This document shows, one piece after another, positions 6,711-14,761 of a DNA stretch of 45,687 bases. The stretch's first letter is position 1; every line of letters starts with the position of its first letter. The notes beneath the pieces are model-generated. The model worked only from the letters and a program-made list of their open reading frames with translations, did not search any database and had not been told where the DNA came from. The position numbers and the translations under genes are program-made. Origin of the DNA: Rubrivivax sp. (GTDB lineage: Bacteria > Pseudomonadota > Gammaproteobacteria > Burkholderiales > Burkholderiaceae_C); assembly GCA_016788525.1 (NCBI GenBank), contig JAEUPD010000012.1, positions 1 to 45,687 of the forward strand, read 5' to 3'.

Positions 6711-7619
6711 ATGAACCCGCCCCCGCCCGCCCTGCTTTGCGGCGTTGGGCTCAAGCCGATGCACGTGGCTGAGCTGCTCGCGCCGCGGCGTGAAGGCCCC
6801 TGCGCCCGAGGCAGCGCCATCGCTGCCGCGGGCGCGGCCCCGTTCTTCGAAGTGCACGCCGAGAACTACCTGGTCGAAGGCGGTCCGATGCTGCGCCACC
6901 TGCAGCGCGTGCGCGAGCGCTGGCCGCTGTCGATCCACGGGGTCGGGCTGTCGATCGGTGGCGACGGTCCGCTCGATCAGCGGCACCTGGCGCGGCTGGC
7001 CGACCTGCTCGACCGCTTCCAGCCGCGCTGGTTCAGCGAACACCTGGCGTGGTCGAGCCATGGCGGGCACTGGTTCAACGACCTGCTGCCGCTGCCCTAC
7101 GACCTGCCCACGCTGCATCGCGTGTGCGACCACATCGACCAGGCGCAGGAGCGCCTGCGCCGGCGCCTGCTGCTGGAGAACCCCAGCACCTACGTCACGT
7201 TCGCCGCCTCGACCACCGACGAGGGCGCTTTCCTGTCCGAGGTGGTGCGCCGCACCGGCTGCGGCTTGCTGCTGGACGTGAACAACGCCTATGTCAGCGC
7301 AATGAACCACGGGCTCGACGCCTGGGCACTGATCGAGGCCCTGCCCGCCACGGCGGTGGGCGAGATCCACCTCGCGGGCCATGCCGTGGATCGCGACGCG
7401 GCGGGCGACCCGCTGCTGATCGACGACCACGGCTCGGAAGTGCCGGCCGCCGTCTGGGCGCTCTACGCCCGCACCATCGAACGGCTGGGCCCGGTGCCCA
7501 CGTTGATCGAGCGCGACAACGACGTGCCGCCGCTGGTGCGCCTGGAAGCCGAAGCGGCGCTGGCCGCCGCCGTGCAGCGCGCCCGCGGCGCCCCGCCCTT
7601 GGCCGCGGCCGCGGCCTGA
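6711..7619 (+). CDS. bufB: MNIO-family bufferin-modifying enzyme BufB (DUF692)
   Basis: 302 residues forming a TIM-barrel of the multinuclear non-heme iron oxidative enzyme family (MNIO, DUF692). Conserved pieces include FFEVHAENYLVEGGP (45-59), LSIHGVGLSIG with H76, WFSEHLAWS (E110, H111), LLENPSTY with E156, LLLDVNNAYVSA with D189, EIHLAGH (H220, H224), IDDHGSEVP with H240, and LIERDNDVP with E267. These His/Glu/Asp residues are the expected iron ligands. It should convert cysteines of the BufA peptide into sulfur heterocycles in the cytoplasm before export. A small extra loop (about 23-42) is present compared with common relatives. ATG 6711 lies 100 bases after bufA; no strong ribosome site is seen. 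Confidence 0.9.
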   Translation: MNPPPPALLCGVGLKPMHVAELLAPRREGPCARGSAIAAAGAAPFFEVHAENYLVEGGPMLRHLQRVRERWPLSIHGVGLSIGGDGPLDQRHLARLADLLDRFQPRWFSEHLAWSSHGGHWFNDLLPLPYDLPTLHRVCDHIDQAQERLRRRLLLENPSTYVTFAASTTDEGAFLSEVVRRTGCGLLLDVNNAYVSAMNHGLDAWALIEALPATAVGEIHLAGHAVDRDAAGDPLLIDDHGSEVPAAVWALYARTIERLGPVPTLIERDNDVPPLVRLEAEAALAAAVQRARGAPPLAAAAA

Positions 7620-7659
7620 ACACCCCAGACCCGACCACCCCCGCAGCGAAGGAAACCGC

Positions 7660-8535
7660 GTGCGCCCCGCCATGCCCACTCAGCGTGCCTTCGCCGCCGC
7701 GTTGCTCGACCCCGCCGCGCCGGTGCCCGCCGGACTCACGGCATGGAACGGCTCTGACGTGCGCCAGCGCTTCGCGGTCTATCGCAACAACGTCGTCACT
7801 TCGCTGCTGGGCGTGCTGCGCGACACCTTCCCCGTCGTGCGCGAACTGGTGGGCGACGAGTTCTTCTCGGCGATGGGGCGCCTGTACCTGTGCGACCACC
7901 CGCCGCGCTCGCCAGTGATGAGCGAGTTCGGCGCGTCGTTTGCGGCCTGGGTGGCGGACTTCGAGCCCGCCACCGCGCTGCCCTACCTGGCCGAGGTGGC
8001 GCAACTGGAGTTCGCGCGGCTTTGCTCGCTGCACGCCGCCGACGCGCCCGGCATCGCCCCTGCCGAGCTGGCCGCCGCGCTGGCCGACCCGCACGCTTTG
8101 GCGGCCACCGTGCTGACGCTGCACCCATCGGCCCAGGTGCTGCGTTTCGATCACGCCGCGGTGTCGATGTGGCACGCCCATCAGCTCGCCGAAGCGGCGC
8201 GCGACGCCGCGCTGGCAGCCGTGGACGTGCACGCCGCCGAATCGGCGCTGGTGCTGCGCGGGCCCGACGACGAAGTGCTCGTCGTGCCGCTGGTGCCGGC
8301 CGACGCCGGGCTGCTGGACGCCTTGCGCTGCGGCCAGCCGCTGGGCGCCGCGGCCGCCTGCCACCCCGGCGCCGACCTGACCCGCGTGGTCGCCGCGCTG
8401 CTGCAACGCCGCGCAGTGGTCGATCTGCGGGCGGGCAACGCCATGTTCGCGAGCGGCGGCATGCCCCGCGACGCCGCCAACGGCACCCACCCCGGCGCCG
8501 TCGCGAGCCGCCTCCCCCCGCGGGTCTCGCCCTGA
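7660..8535 (+). CDS. bufC: Bufferin partner protein BufC (DUF2063)
   Basis: 291 residues. The N-terminal DUF2063 domain is clear: TQRAFAAALLDP, RFAVYRNNVVTSLLGVLRD, FPVVRELVGDEFF, then AAWVADFEPATALPYLAEVA. BufC-type proteins pair with MNIO enzymes and are thought to recognise the precursor's leader and present it to BufB; the older database name 'putative DNA-binding' is misleading. GTG 7660 lies 8 bases after GAAGGA and is preferred to ATG 7672. The gene begins 40 bases after bufB and precedes the DoxX gene. The last 20 residues are low in complexity. Confidence 0.85.
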   Translation: MRPAMPTQRAFAAALLDPAAPVPAGLTAWNGSDVRQRFAVYRNNVVTSLLGVLRDTFPVVRELVGDEFFSAMGRLYLCDHPPRSPVMSEFGASFAAWVADFEPATALPYLAEVAQLEFARLCSLHAADAPGIAPAELAAALADPHALAATVLTLHPSAQVLRFDHAAVSMWHAHQLAEAARDAALAAVDVHAAESALVLRGPDDEVLVVPLVPADAGLLDALRCGQPLGAAAACHPGADLTRVVAALLQRRAVVDLRAGNAMFASGGMPRDAANGTHPGAVASRLPPRVSP

Positions 8536-8568
8536 CCCGCTACCGACCGCCACCACCGCCCTCGCACC

Positions 8569-9108
8569 ATGAATCACCCCGCCGCCTCCGCTTCCTCCCA
8601 CCCGCTGGCGCCGGTCGACGGCCACCACGGCTTGCCGGCGCTGCTGCGGCGCGCCGCCCGCTGGATGTCGTCGATGCCGCACTCGCTGATCGCACTCACC
8701 GGGCGCTTCTCTGTCGCGGCGGTGTTCTGGAACTCGGGCCAGACCAAGATCGAGGGGCTGGCCATCAACCTGGTCAGCGGCACTTTCGAGCTGGGCGTGC
8801 CGAGGCTGGCGTCGTCGGCCGTCGATCTCTTTCGCGACGAGTACAAGCTGCCGCTGCTGCCGCCCGAGCTCGGCGCGGTGCTGGCAGCGGCCGGCGAGCA
8901 TGTGCTGCCCTTGCTGCTGCTGCTGGGCCTGGGCACGCGCTTCGCGGCGCTGGGGCTGCTGGGCATGACGGCCGTCATCCAGTTCCTCGTCTACCCTGGC
9001 GCCTACGCCACGCACGGCGTGTGGGCCGCGGTGCTGCTGTGGCTGATGGCGCGCGGCCCGGGGGTGGTGTCGCTCGACCACTTGATCGCCAGGCGCTTCG
9101 CTGACTAG
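8569..9108 (+). CDS. DoxX-family membrane protein of the bufferin operon
   Basis: 179 residues with four predicted membrane segments (about 45-65, 100-118, 120-140, 148-170). Typical DoxX features are ALTGRFSVAAVFWNSGQTKIEG, AAAGEHVLPLLLLLGLGTRFAAL and AVIQFLVYPGAYATHGVW. DoxX proteins often end bufferin gene clusters; the supposed role is in membrane redox or quinone chemistry, but it is not settled. The gene begins 33 bases after bufC on the same strand and is probably the last gene of that operon, since 91 bases separate it from the next gene. Confidence 0.85.
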   Translation: MNHPAASASSHPLAPVDGHHGLPALLRRAARWMSSMPHSLIALTGRFSVAAVFWNSGQTKIEGLAINLVSGTFELGVPRLASSAVDLFRDEYKLPLLPPELGAVLAAAGEHVLPLLLLLGLGTRFAALGLLGMTAVIQFLVYPGAYATHGVWAAVLLWLMARGPGVVSLDHLIARRFAD

Positions 9109-9199
9109 GCATCTGGGTGGCAGGGGCAGCGCAGGTGCTGGCGAAAGCGCGCGTGCGCCCGCGTGATACTGCGCACCCCCCACAACCGCCGAGGCCGGC

Positions 9200-10579
9200 A
9201 TGAATGCAGACCCGTTCGATGTCATCGTCGTCGGCGCGGGCCAGGCCGGCCCCGCCATCGCCGCACGCTGCAGCCGAGAGGGGCTGCGCACCGCCATCAT
9301 CGAACGCGGCGCGTTCGGCGGCACCTGCGTCAACGTCGGGTGCGTGCCCACCAAGACATGGGTCGCCAGCGCCCGCGCGATGCACCTGGCGCGGCGCGGC
9401 GCCGAGTTCGGCTTCGACGCCGCGCCGCTGCGTGTGGACATGGCGCGCGTGAAGGCGCGCAAGGACGCCATCGTCGCCGCCTCGCGCGAGGGCGTCGAGG
9501 CCTGGATGCGCAGCCTGAAACACACCGAGGTGCTGGTGGGCGAGGCGCACTTCGTCGCGCCACGCACGCTGCAGGTGGGCACGCGCCGGCTGACGGCGCC
9601 GCGCATCGTGCTCAACCTCGGCGGGCGTGCCGCGCCGCCGCCGCTGCCGGGGCTGGATGCGGTGCCGACGCTGGACAACGTGTCGGTGCTGCAGCTGGAC
9701 CGCGTGCCCGAGCACCTGGTCATCGTCGGCGGCAGCTACATCGGCCTGGAGTTCGCGCAGGTGATGCGCCGCTTTGGCGCCGAGGTGACGGTGGTGGAAC
9801 GCTCGGCGCAGCTGCTGCCGCGCGAAGACGAAGACGTGTCGGCCGAAGTACGCGCCTTGCTCGAGGCCGAGGGTGTGCGCTTCGCGCTCGGCTCCGAGTG
9901 CATCGCGCTGGCCCGCGAGGGCGCGCAGATCGCCGTCGGCGCGGCTTGCGGCGACGAGCGGCCGCGCGTCGTCGGCAGCCACGTGCTGCTGGCCACCGGC
10001 CGGCAGCCCAACACCGAAGGCATCGGCCTGGCCGAGGCGGGCATCCGCACCGACGCGCGCGGCTACATCACCGTGGACGACCGCTGCGCCACCAGCGCCG
10101 AAGGCGTGTGGGCGGTGGGCGACTGCAACGGCCGCGGCGCCTTCACCCACACGTCGTGGAACGACCACGAGGTGCTGCTCGGCCGCTGGTTTGGCGACGA
10201 TGCGCGCACGCTCGCCCACCGCATCGCCTGCTACGCGCTGTTCATCGACCCGCCGCTGGCGCGCGTCGGCATGAACGAGGCGCAGGCGCGCGCTGCCGGC
10301 CGGCCGCTGTTGCGCGCCAAGATGCCGATGCGGCGCGTGGGCCGTGCGCGCGAGGCCGGCGAGACGCAGGGTTTCATGAAGGTGCTGGTCGACGCCGAGA
10401 GCCGCCGCCTCGTGGGCGCCACGTTGCTGGGCATGAGCGCCGACGAAGTGGTGCACGCGCTGCTGGACATCATGGCCGCGGGCCAGCCGGTGACCACCAT
10501 CGAACGCACGATGCACATCCATCCCACCGTGTCGGAGCTCGTGCCCACGCTGCTGCAGCAACTGCGGCCCTGGCCCTGA
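9200..10579 (+). CDS. Class I FAD/NAD(P) disulfide oxidoreductase, MerA-like
   Basis: 459 residues. The FAD-binding motif VGAGQAGPAIAARC is at the start, and the redox-active disulfide C43-x4-C48 lies in GGTCVNVGCVPTK. The second nucleotide-binding motif is VIVGGSYIGLEFAQ, then VWAVGDCNGRGAFTHTSWND, and the dimerisation end has the catalytic His-Glu pair in HIHPTVSELVP. This is the layout of mercuric reductase and lipoamide dehydrogenase. MerA's N-terminal metal domain and C-terminal Cys pair are absent, so mercury reduction is not supported; a thiol or metal reductase role fits the neighbours. It lies 91 bases behind the doxX gene and could be reached by read-through from the bufferin promoter. 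Confidence 0.85.
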   Translation: MNADPFDVIVVGAGQAGPAIAARCSREGLRTAIIERGAFGGTCVNVGCVPTKTWVASARAMHLARRGAEFGFDAAPLRVDMARVKARKDAIVAASREGVEAWMRSLKHTEVLVGEAHFVAPRTLQVGTRRLTAPRIVLNLGGRAAPPPLPGLDAVPTLDNVSVLQLDRVPEHLVIVGGSYIGLEFAQVMRRFGAEVTVVERSAQLLPREDEDVSAEVRALLEAEGVRFALGSECIALAREGAQIAVGAACGDERPRVVGSHVLLATGRQPNTEGIGLAEAGIRTDARGYITVDDRCATSAEGVWAVGDCNGRGAFTHTSWNDHEVLLGRWFGDDARTLAHRIACYALFIDPPLARVGMNEAQARAAGRPLLRAKMPMRRVGRAREAGETQGFMKVLVDAESRRLVGATLLGMSADEVVHALLDIMAAGQPVTTIERTMHIHPTVSELVPTLLQQLRPWP

Positions 10580-10595
10580 ATCTTTCGGCACCGGT

Positions 10596-10624
10596 GTAAC
10601 GCGCCGGGCGCCGCGAGCGAACTC
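10596..10624 (+). promoter_or_regulatory. SigF-type ECF promoter before the second sigma gene
   Basis: GTAACG (10596-10601), 16 bases, CGAACTC (10618-10624). It leads to the ECF gene starting at 10699 with a leader of about 70 bases, implying a sigma cascade. Confidence 0.62.
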
Positions 10625-10698
10625 GCGAGTGTGGCGAAGCCTTGCGCTTCGCCCGAACTCTCGGCCGCCGCGCGCGGCGCCGAACGGGAGGCCGCGAA

Positions 10699-11292
10699 AT
10701 GAACGAGCCCGCACCGCCCCACGCCGCGATCTCCGCCGTTGAGCTGGAAGTGCTGCGCCGGCGCCTGCTGCGCCAGGCCCGGTTTGCCCTCGGGGACGCA
10801 GCCGCCGCCGAGGACCTTGTGCAGGACACCTTGCTCGACGTGCTGCAAGGCGCGCACCGGCACCGCGGCGAATCCACGCTCACCACCTGGGCTTGCGCGA
10901 TCCTCAAGCACAAGATCGCCGACTGGTACCGCGCGCCGGCACGGCGCGTGATGGTGGCGGCCAGCGGCGACGACACGGCGCCCTTGCCCGCCGCGCTCGA
11001 TGCGGGCGTCGACGAAAACGGCGCCTGGCAACCCTCGGTGCCGGCCTGGGAACAACCCGAGCAGCACGAAGAACGCCGCCAGCTCCTGCATCAACTGCAG
11101 GCGTGCGTGGCCTGCCTGCCCACGCGCATCGGCCGCGTGTTCATGCTGCGCGAGTGGCTGGGCTTCGAGAACGCCGAGATCTCGCGGCGGCTGGATCTCA
11201 GCGCCGACAACGTGCGCCAGATCCTGCACCGCGCGCGCCTGAGTCTGCGCGGCTGCATGCAGGGCCTGGCGCGGCCGCGCGGCGGCCGCTGA
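10699..11292 (+). CDS. Second ECF sigma factor, without adjacent anti-sigma
   Basis: 197 residues from ATG 10699, with GGGAGG 8 bases ahead. Region 2: FALGDAAAAEDLVQDTLLDV and TLTTWACAILKHKIADWYR. Region 4: FMLREWLGFENAEISRRL and the helix-turn-helix SADNVRQILHRARLSLRGC. The middle (about 85-130) is a loose acidic insert (DDTAPLPAALDAGVDENGAWQP). The best match by pattern is the sigma group found in betaproteobacteria next to a small zinc-finger anti-sigma gene; here the next gene is a convergent porin only 24 bases away, so no such partner is present. Its own SigF-type promoter suggests it is controlled by amount rather than by a bound inhibitor. Confidence 0.85.
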   Translation: MNEPAPPHAAISAVELEVLRRRLLRQARFALGDAAAAEDLVQDTLLDVLQGAHRHRGESTLTTWACAILKHKIADWYRAPARRVMVAASGDDTAPLPAALDAGVDENGAWQPSVPAWEQPEQHEERRQLLHQLQACVACLPTRIGRVFMLREWLGFENAEISRRLDLSADNVRQILHRARLSLRGCMQGLARPRGGR

Positions 11293-11316
11293 CCGATTGG
11301 CGCGAGCCAAACTCGT

Positions 11317-12408
11317 TCAGAACTTCAGCCGCATTCCCGCCATCACGAAGTTCACCGCATCGAAGGCCGTGCCAGCCCGGTCCAGCTTGTGCTGCTTGGC
11401 CCCGGCGTACAGGTCGAGCCACTTCGCCGCGGTGTAGTTGTAGCCCACGCCCACGACATCGGCGCGGTCGCCGGCCAGCGCGAAGTCCTGGCCGCGGCCG
11501 ACGTCGACCGACACGGCATGGTTGCCGACGATGTAGCCGAGCTTGAGGTAGCCAAACTCCTTGCGCACCAGCGCCGGGTTGTCGTCTTCGCTGACGCCCA
11601 GCGCCAGCGTGACGTTGAAGCCGTTGGCGGCGCGCCACGACAGCGATCCGCCCAGTGTGTCTTCATTGCCGCTGGCCCCGCCGCGGCGTTCGCGCGAGAA
11701 GCCCAGCGTGGCGGCCACGCGGCCGCCGGCCAGCGGCGAATCGGCCGACACCGCAGCCTCGTGGACGTCGTTGTTGCCCTTGGTGCCGAAGCTGACCGCG
11801 GCACTCAGGGGGCCCCACTTCGGCGTGTCGTAGCGGATGCGGTCGTAGCGGCTCTCGAAGTCGAGGTTGCCGATGGTCGCGCCGATCGTCGGCCCGACCA
11901 CCGCGCCGCTGCGCAAGGCGAAGCCGGCGCCGATGTCGGTAACGCCCGAGTAGTTGATGACCGTGGTGCCTGACAGGTCCACCTCCATGCCGCCGTTGGC
12001 GGCGCCGTCGCCCTGGCCGAAGCTCGCCTTGCCCCAGGGCCCCAGCAAGAAGACCTCGGCGTGGCGCTCGTTGAAGGTGGCGTCGACACTGCGCGTGGTC
12101 ATGCTGATGCTGCTCGACGGATTGGAGGTGTAGCCCACCTCCCAGTTGATGCCGGCGCGCAGGCCGGGCTGCACCTCGTGGGTGCCGGTGAAACGAAAGC
12201 GCGTCTGCGAGTTCACGTTGTCGGCGTGGAACAGACGGTTCTGCGTGCCGTCGTCGACCTGCACCAGCAGCCGGTTGACGTGGCCTGACAGCTTGTATTC
12301 GAACGCGCGCGCCGGCGTGGCCGCGATGGCCAGCAGCAACGTGGCCGCGCTCAGCGCGACGAAAGTCGGCGCCGCCTGCAAGGCGATGGCAATGCGTGGT
12401 TCTCTCAT
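11317..12408 (-). CDS. Outer-membrane porin, Gram-negative type
   Basis: 363 residues starting at ATG 12408. The signal peptide ends near ARA-F (about 37). The mature chain is rich in alternating beta-strand pattern: FEYKLSGHVNRLLVQVDDG, QTRFRFTGTHEVQPGLRAGINWEVGY, FLLGPWGKASFGQGDGA, and it ends in MAGMRLKF, a C-terminal Phe recognised by the BAM assembly machine. GPWGKASFGQGDGAANGG is the usual turn in betaproteobacterial porins. It should form a trimeric diffusion pore. The upstream in-frame starts to 12522 would add a basic, non-signal leader and are rejected. Confidence 0.82.
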   Translation of the reverse strand: MREPRIAIALQAAPTFVALSAATLLLAIAATPARAFEYKLSGHVNRLLVQVDDGTQNRLFHADNVNSQTRFRFTGTHEVQPGLRAGINWEVGYTSNPSSSISMTTRSVDATFNERHAEVFLLGPWGKASFGQGDGAANGGMEVDLSGTTVINYSGVTDIGAGFALRSGAVVGPTIGATIGNLDFESRYDRIRYDTPKWGPLSAAVSFGTKGNNDVHEAAVSADSPLAGGRVAATLGFSRERRGGASGNEDTLGGSLSWRAANGFNVTLALGVSEDDNPALVRKEFGYLKLGYIVGNHAVSVDVGRGQDFALAGDRADVVGVGYNYTAAKWLDLYAGAKQHKLDRAGTAFDAVNFVMAGMRLKF

Positions 12409-12639
12409 GATGGCCCTTCCGATGAGGTGGTGATGCGCCACTCGATGGACGCCTGCGATCGCGTGCCGCCGGCGGCAGCACGCCCGCGGCCTCTGTCTTT
12501 GCGGCACGCGGCGGCGTGACATCGACGACGGCGCAACCGCCGGGTGTCACGGCCGAGCGCGGCGGCGCGACCAATGCTCCAGCGCGCGCGCGTGGCCCAG
12601 CGCCCAAGCGCGACGCGCACGCGATGACGCAAGCAGCGC
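12409..12639. other. Gap between porin start and the second DUF4148 promoter
   Basis: This is the quiet part of a 355-base gap. The porin promoter must lie here on the minus strand but I cannot pick convincing boxes. I see no second GTAAC-N16-CGAA site, unlike the tandem arrangement at 371 and 492. Confidence 0.4.
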
Positions 12640-12668
12640 GTAACCTTTTTCGCGGCGCTCGCGAAGTC
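12640..12668 (+). promoter_or_regulatory. SigF-type ECF promoter of the second DUF4148 gene
   Basis: GTAACC (12640-12645), 16 bases, CGAAGTC (12662-12668); both boxes equal those at 492-520. Distance to the start codon is 124 bases, as in copy 1. Confidence 0.72.
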
Positions 12669-12678
12669 ACTTCCGTAG

Positions 12679-12697
12679 GCGATGCACGGTGCGTCGC
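12679..12697 (+). promoter_or_regulatory. Near-palindrome/hairpin, second copy
   Basis: GCGATGCAC-G-GTGCGTCGC: same place relative to its promoter as 531-549. The single change (A to G in the right arm) turns a U-A pair into a U-G pair in RNA. The bases GCAACGGACCG follow in both copies. Confidence 0.55.
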
Positions 12698-12763
12698 CGC
12701 AACGGACCGGATCGCGGCGCTGCGCCGCTGAGCCACGGTCCACTCGATGCAAAGGACCTCGTC

Positions 12764-13108
12764 GTGAACAAACTCCTCCTCTCCGCCGCCTCTGCTGTTC
12801 TCGCCGCCGCCTCTTTCGGTGCCTCCGCGCAAGAGCTGCTCACCTTCAACGACAGCTGGGGCACGCCGAAGTCGCGCGCCGAGGTGCGCGCCGAGCTCGC
12901 GCAGGCCATCGCCAGCGGCCAGCGCCTCGCGCAGGGCGAAGCGGGCAACTACCCCCTGCCCGCCACCGAGGGCCGCATGCTCAGTCGCGCCGAGGTGCGC
13001 GCAGGGCTGGTGGGCTTTGTCGCGCCGCACCCCGAGGCCGGCGACGCGCTGCCCGGCGCCGCGCCGGGTGTGCGCCTGGCACGGGCGGGCACGTTGGCCG
13101 CGCGCTGA
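12764..13108 (+). CDS. DUF4148-type small secreted protein, copy 2
   Basis: 114 residues from GTG 12764 behind AAAGGACCT. The signal peptide is cut after ASA (about 22). The block [11 protein letters not shown] through ASGQRL is identical to copy 1 at 616-951, and RAEVRA(E/G)L again occurs twice. Differences gather in the signal peptide and the C-terminal tail. With promoter, hairpin, ribosome site and spacing all conserved, this is a duplication of the whole transcription unit, now 12 kb apart. Function unknown. Confidence 0.85.
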   Translation: MNKLLLSAASAVLAAASFGASAQELLTFNDSWGTPKSRAEVRAELAQAIASGQRLAQGEAGNYPLPATEGRMLSRAEVRAGLVGFVAPHPEAGDALPGAAPGVRLARAGTLAAR

Positions 13109-13251
13109 ACGGTCGCGGCGGGCGCGGCGCCTCCGGACAGGGGCCCGCGCCCTCGCGTGCAGAATGCCGGGCGCGCCGGTCTTTGCGCCGGCCGCCGCCA
13201 CGGGCATCGATCGGACGGTGCCACGGACGCCGCAAGTCGGAGGGCTGCGCT

Positions 13252-13950
13252 CTGATCGATCTACACACCGCGGCCACGCCCAACGGCCACAAGGTCTCGG
13301 TGACGCTCGAGGAACTGGCGCTGCCGTACGCGGTGCACGCGGTCGACCTCGCCAACGGCGAGCAGAAGACCGAAGCCTTCCGCCGCCTGAACCCCAACGG
13401 CCGTATCCCGGTCATCGTCGACCACGCGCCATCCGGCGGCGGCGCGCCGTTCACGGTGTTCGAGTCCGGCGCCATCCTGCTGTACCTGGCAGAGAAGACC
13501 GGGCGGCTGATGCCTGCCGGTGCACAAGGCCGCTCGGTGGTGACGCAGTGGCTGATGTTCCAGATGGCCGGCGTCGGCCCGATGATGGGGCAGGCGAATG
13601 TCTTCTTCCGCTACCTGCCGGAGAAGATTCCACTGGCCATCGATCGCTACCGGAACGAATCGCGCCGCCTGTTCGAGGTGCTCGACCGGCGCCTGGGCGA
13701 GGCCGAGTGGCTGGCCGGCGCCGACTACTCCATCGCCGACATCGCGAACTGGTGCTGGGTGCGCACCTACAAGTGGTCGGGAGTGCACATCGAAGGCCTG
13801 CCGCACCTGCGTCGCTGGCTCGATGCGATGAAAGCGCGGCCGGCGTGCCAGCGTGGCATCGAGGTGCCGCAGAAGGTGGCAAGCGCGCTGAAGGACGACG
13901 CCGCCACGCAGGCCTTCATCGAACGCGCCCGCCAAAGCGTGCAGCGCTGA
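13252..13950 (+). CDS. Glutathione S-transferase, apparently with a CTG start
   Basis: 232 residues. The thioredoxin-like N-domain reads [21 protein letters not shown], with [14 protein letters not shown] holding the cis-Pro glutathione site and [15 protein letters not shown] after it. The C-domain has [19 protein letters not shown], the GST N-capping box. This resembles YghU/YfcG-type GSTs, which act in disulfide or peroxide chemistry. Relatives begin at the residue that is CTG 13252 here. No ATG, GTG or TTG lies in a suitable place, while GGAGGG at 13239-13244 is well spaced for it. A base change in the start codon is the other reading. Confidence 0.85.
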   Translation: MIDLHTAATPNGHKVSVTLEELALPYAVHAVDLANGEQKTEAFRRLNPNGRIPVIVDHAPSGGGAPFTVFESGAILLYLAEKTGRLMPAGAQGRSVVTQWLMFQMAGVGPMMGQANVFFRYLPEKIPLAIDRYRNESRRLFEVLDRRLGEAEWLAGADYSIADIANWCWVRTYKWSGVHIEGLPHLRRWLDAMKARPACQRGIEVPQKVASALKDDAATQAFIERARQSVQR

Positions 13951-14042
13951 GCGGCGCGCGAGTGCGGCGCGCGCGCGCGCAAGGCTAGATTCACGGCCTC
14001 GGGCCGACGCAACCCGACCCCAGCCGCCCATCGGAGATCCAC

Positions 14043-14684
14043 GTGCTCACTCTGTACGACTGCGCCACCGCCCCGAGCCCCCGCCGCGCGCGCATCCTGC
14101 TGGCCGAGAAGGGCGTCGCATACACCGCGGTGAACGTCGATCTGCGCACCGGCGAGCAGCTCACCGAGGCCTACCGTGCCATCAACCCGCTGGCCACCGT
14201 GCCGGCGCTGAAGCTCGATGAAAGCGAGGGCGGCGTGGTGCTCACCGACAACGCCGCCATCGCGGCCTATGTGGAGGCGCGCCATCCGCAGCCGCCGCTC
14301 ATGGGTACCACGCCGGCCGAAAAGGCCGACATCGCCAGCTGGCACTGGCGCTGCGAGTTCGAGGGCTTGATGGCCATCGCCGAGGCGCTGCGCAACAGCT
14401 CGCCGGCGATGGCGCACCGCGCGCTGCCGGGCACGGCGAACTACGAGCAGATTCCGGCACTGGCCGAACGCGGGCTGGCGCGGCTGGCGGTGTTCTTCGA
14501 CACGCTGGAGGCGCGCCTGGCCGGTCGCGACTGCGTGGCGGGCACCGGCTTTTCCATCGCCGACATCACCGCCGTCGTGACGGTGGACTTCGCGCGGGTC
14601 GTGCGCGTGAAGCCCGGCGACCAGCACGTGAACCTGAAGCGCTGGCGCGCCGAGATGGCCCGGCGGCCTTCGATGGCGATGTAG
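14043..14684 (+). CDS. Glutathione S-transferase family protein
   Basis: 213 residues from GTG 14043, with GGAGAT close by. N-domain: LTLYDCATAPSPRRARILLAEKG, then INPLATVPALKLDE with the cis-Pro, then LTDNAAIAAYVEARHP. C-domain: CVAGTGFSIADITAVVTVDFARV, the helix-capping motif. It conjugates or reduces electrophiles with glutathione in the cytoplasm; the substrate cannot be read from sequence. It begins 92 bases after the other GST gene but the two are not close paralogs, so they are neighbours rather than a fresh duplication. Confidence 0.88.
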   Translation: MLTLYDCATAPSPRRARILLAEKGVAYTAVNVDLRTGEQLTEAYRAINPLATVPALKLDESEGGVVLTDNAAIAAYVEARHPQPPLMGTTPAEKADIASWHWRCEFEGLMAIAEALRNSSPAMAHRALPGTANYEQIPALAERGLARLAVFFDTLEARLAGRDCVAGTGFSIADITAVVTVDFARVVRVKPGDQHVNLKRWRAEMARRPSMAM

Positions 14685-14761
14685 CGCGCCGGGGCTGCGC
14701 TGCCGCGCAGCCAAGTGCCCGAGCCTGCGGCTGCGGCGTGGCGGCCGCTCGCCGCGGGCGC

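Noticed and set aside
9200-10579. Mercuric reductase MerA
   Set aside because: The active-site disulfide is present, but the N-terminal metal domain, C-terminal Cys pair and all other mer genes are missing.
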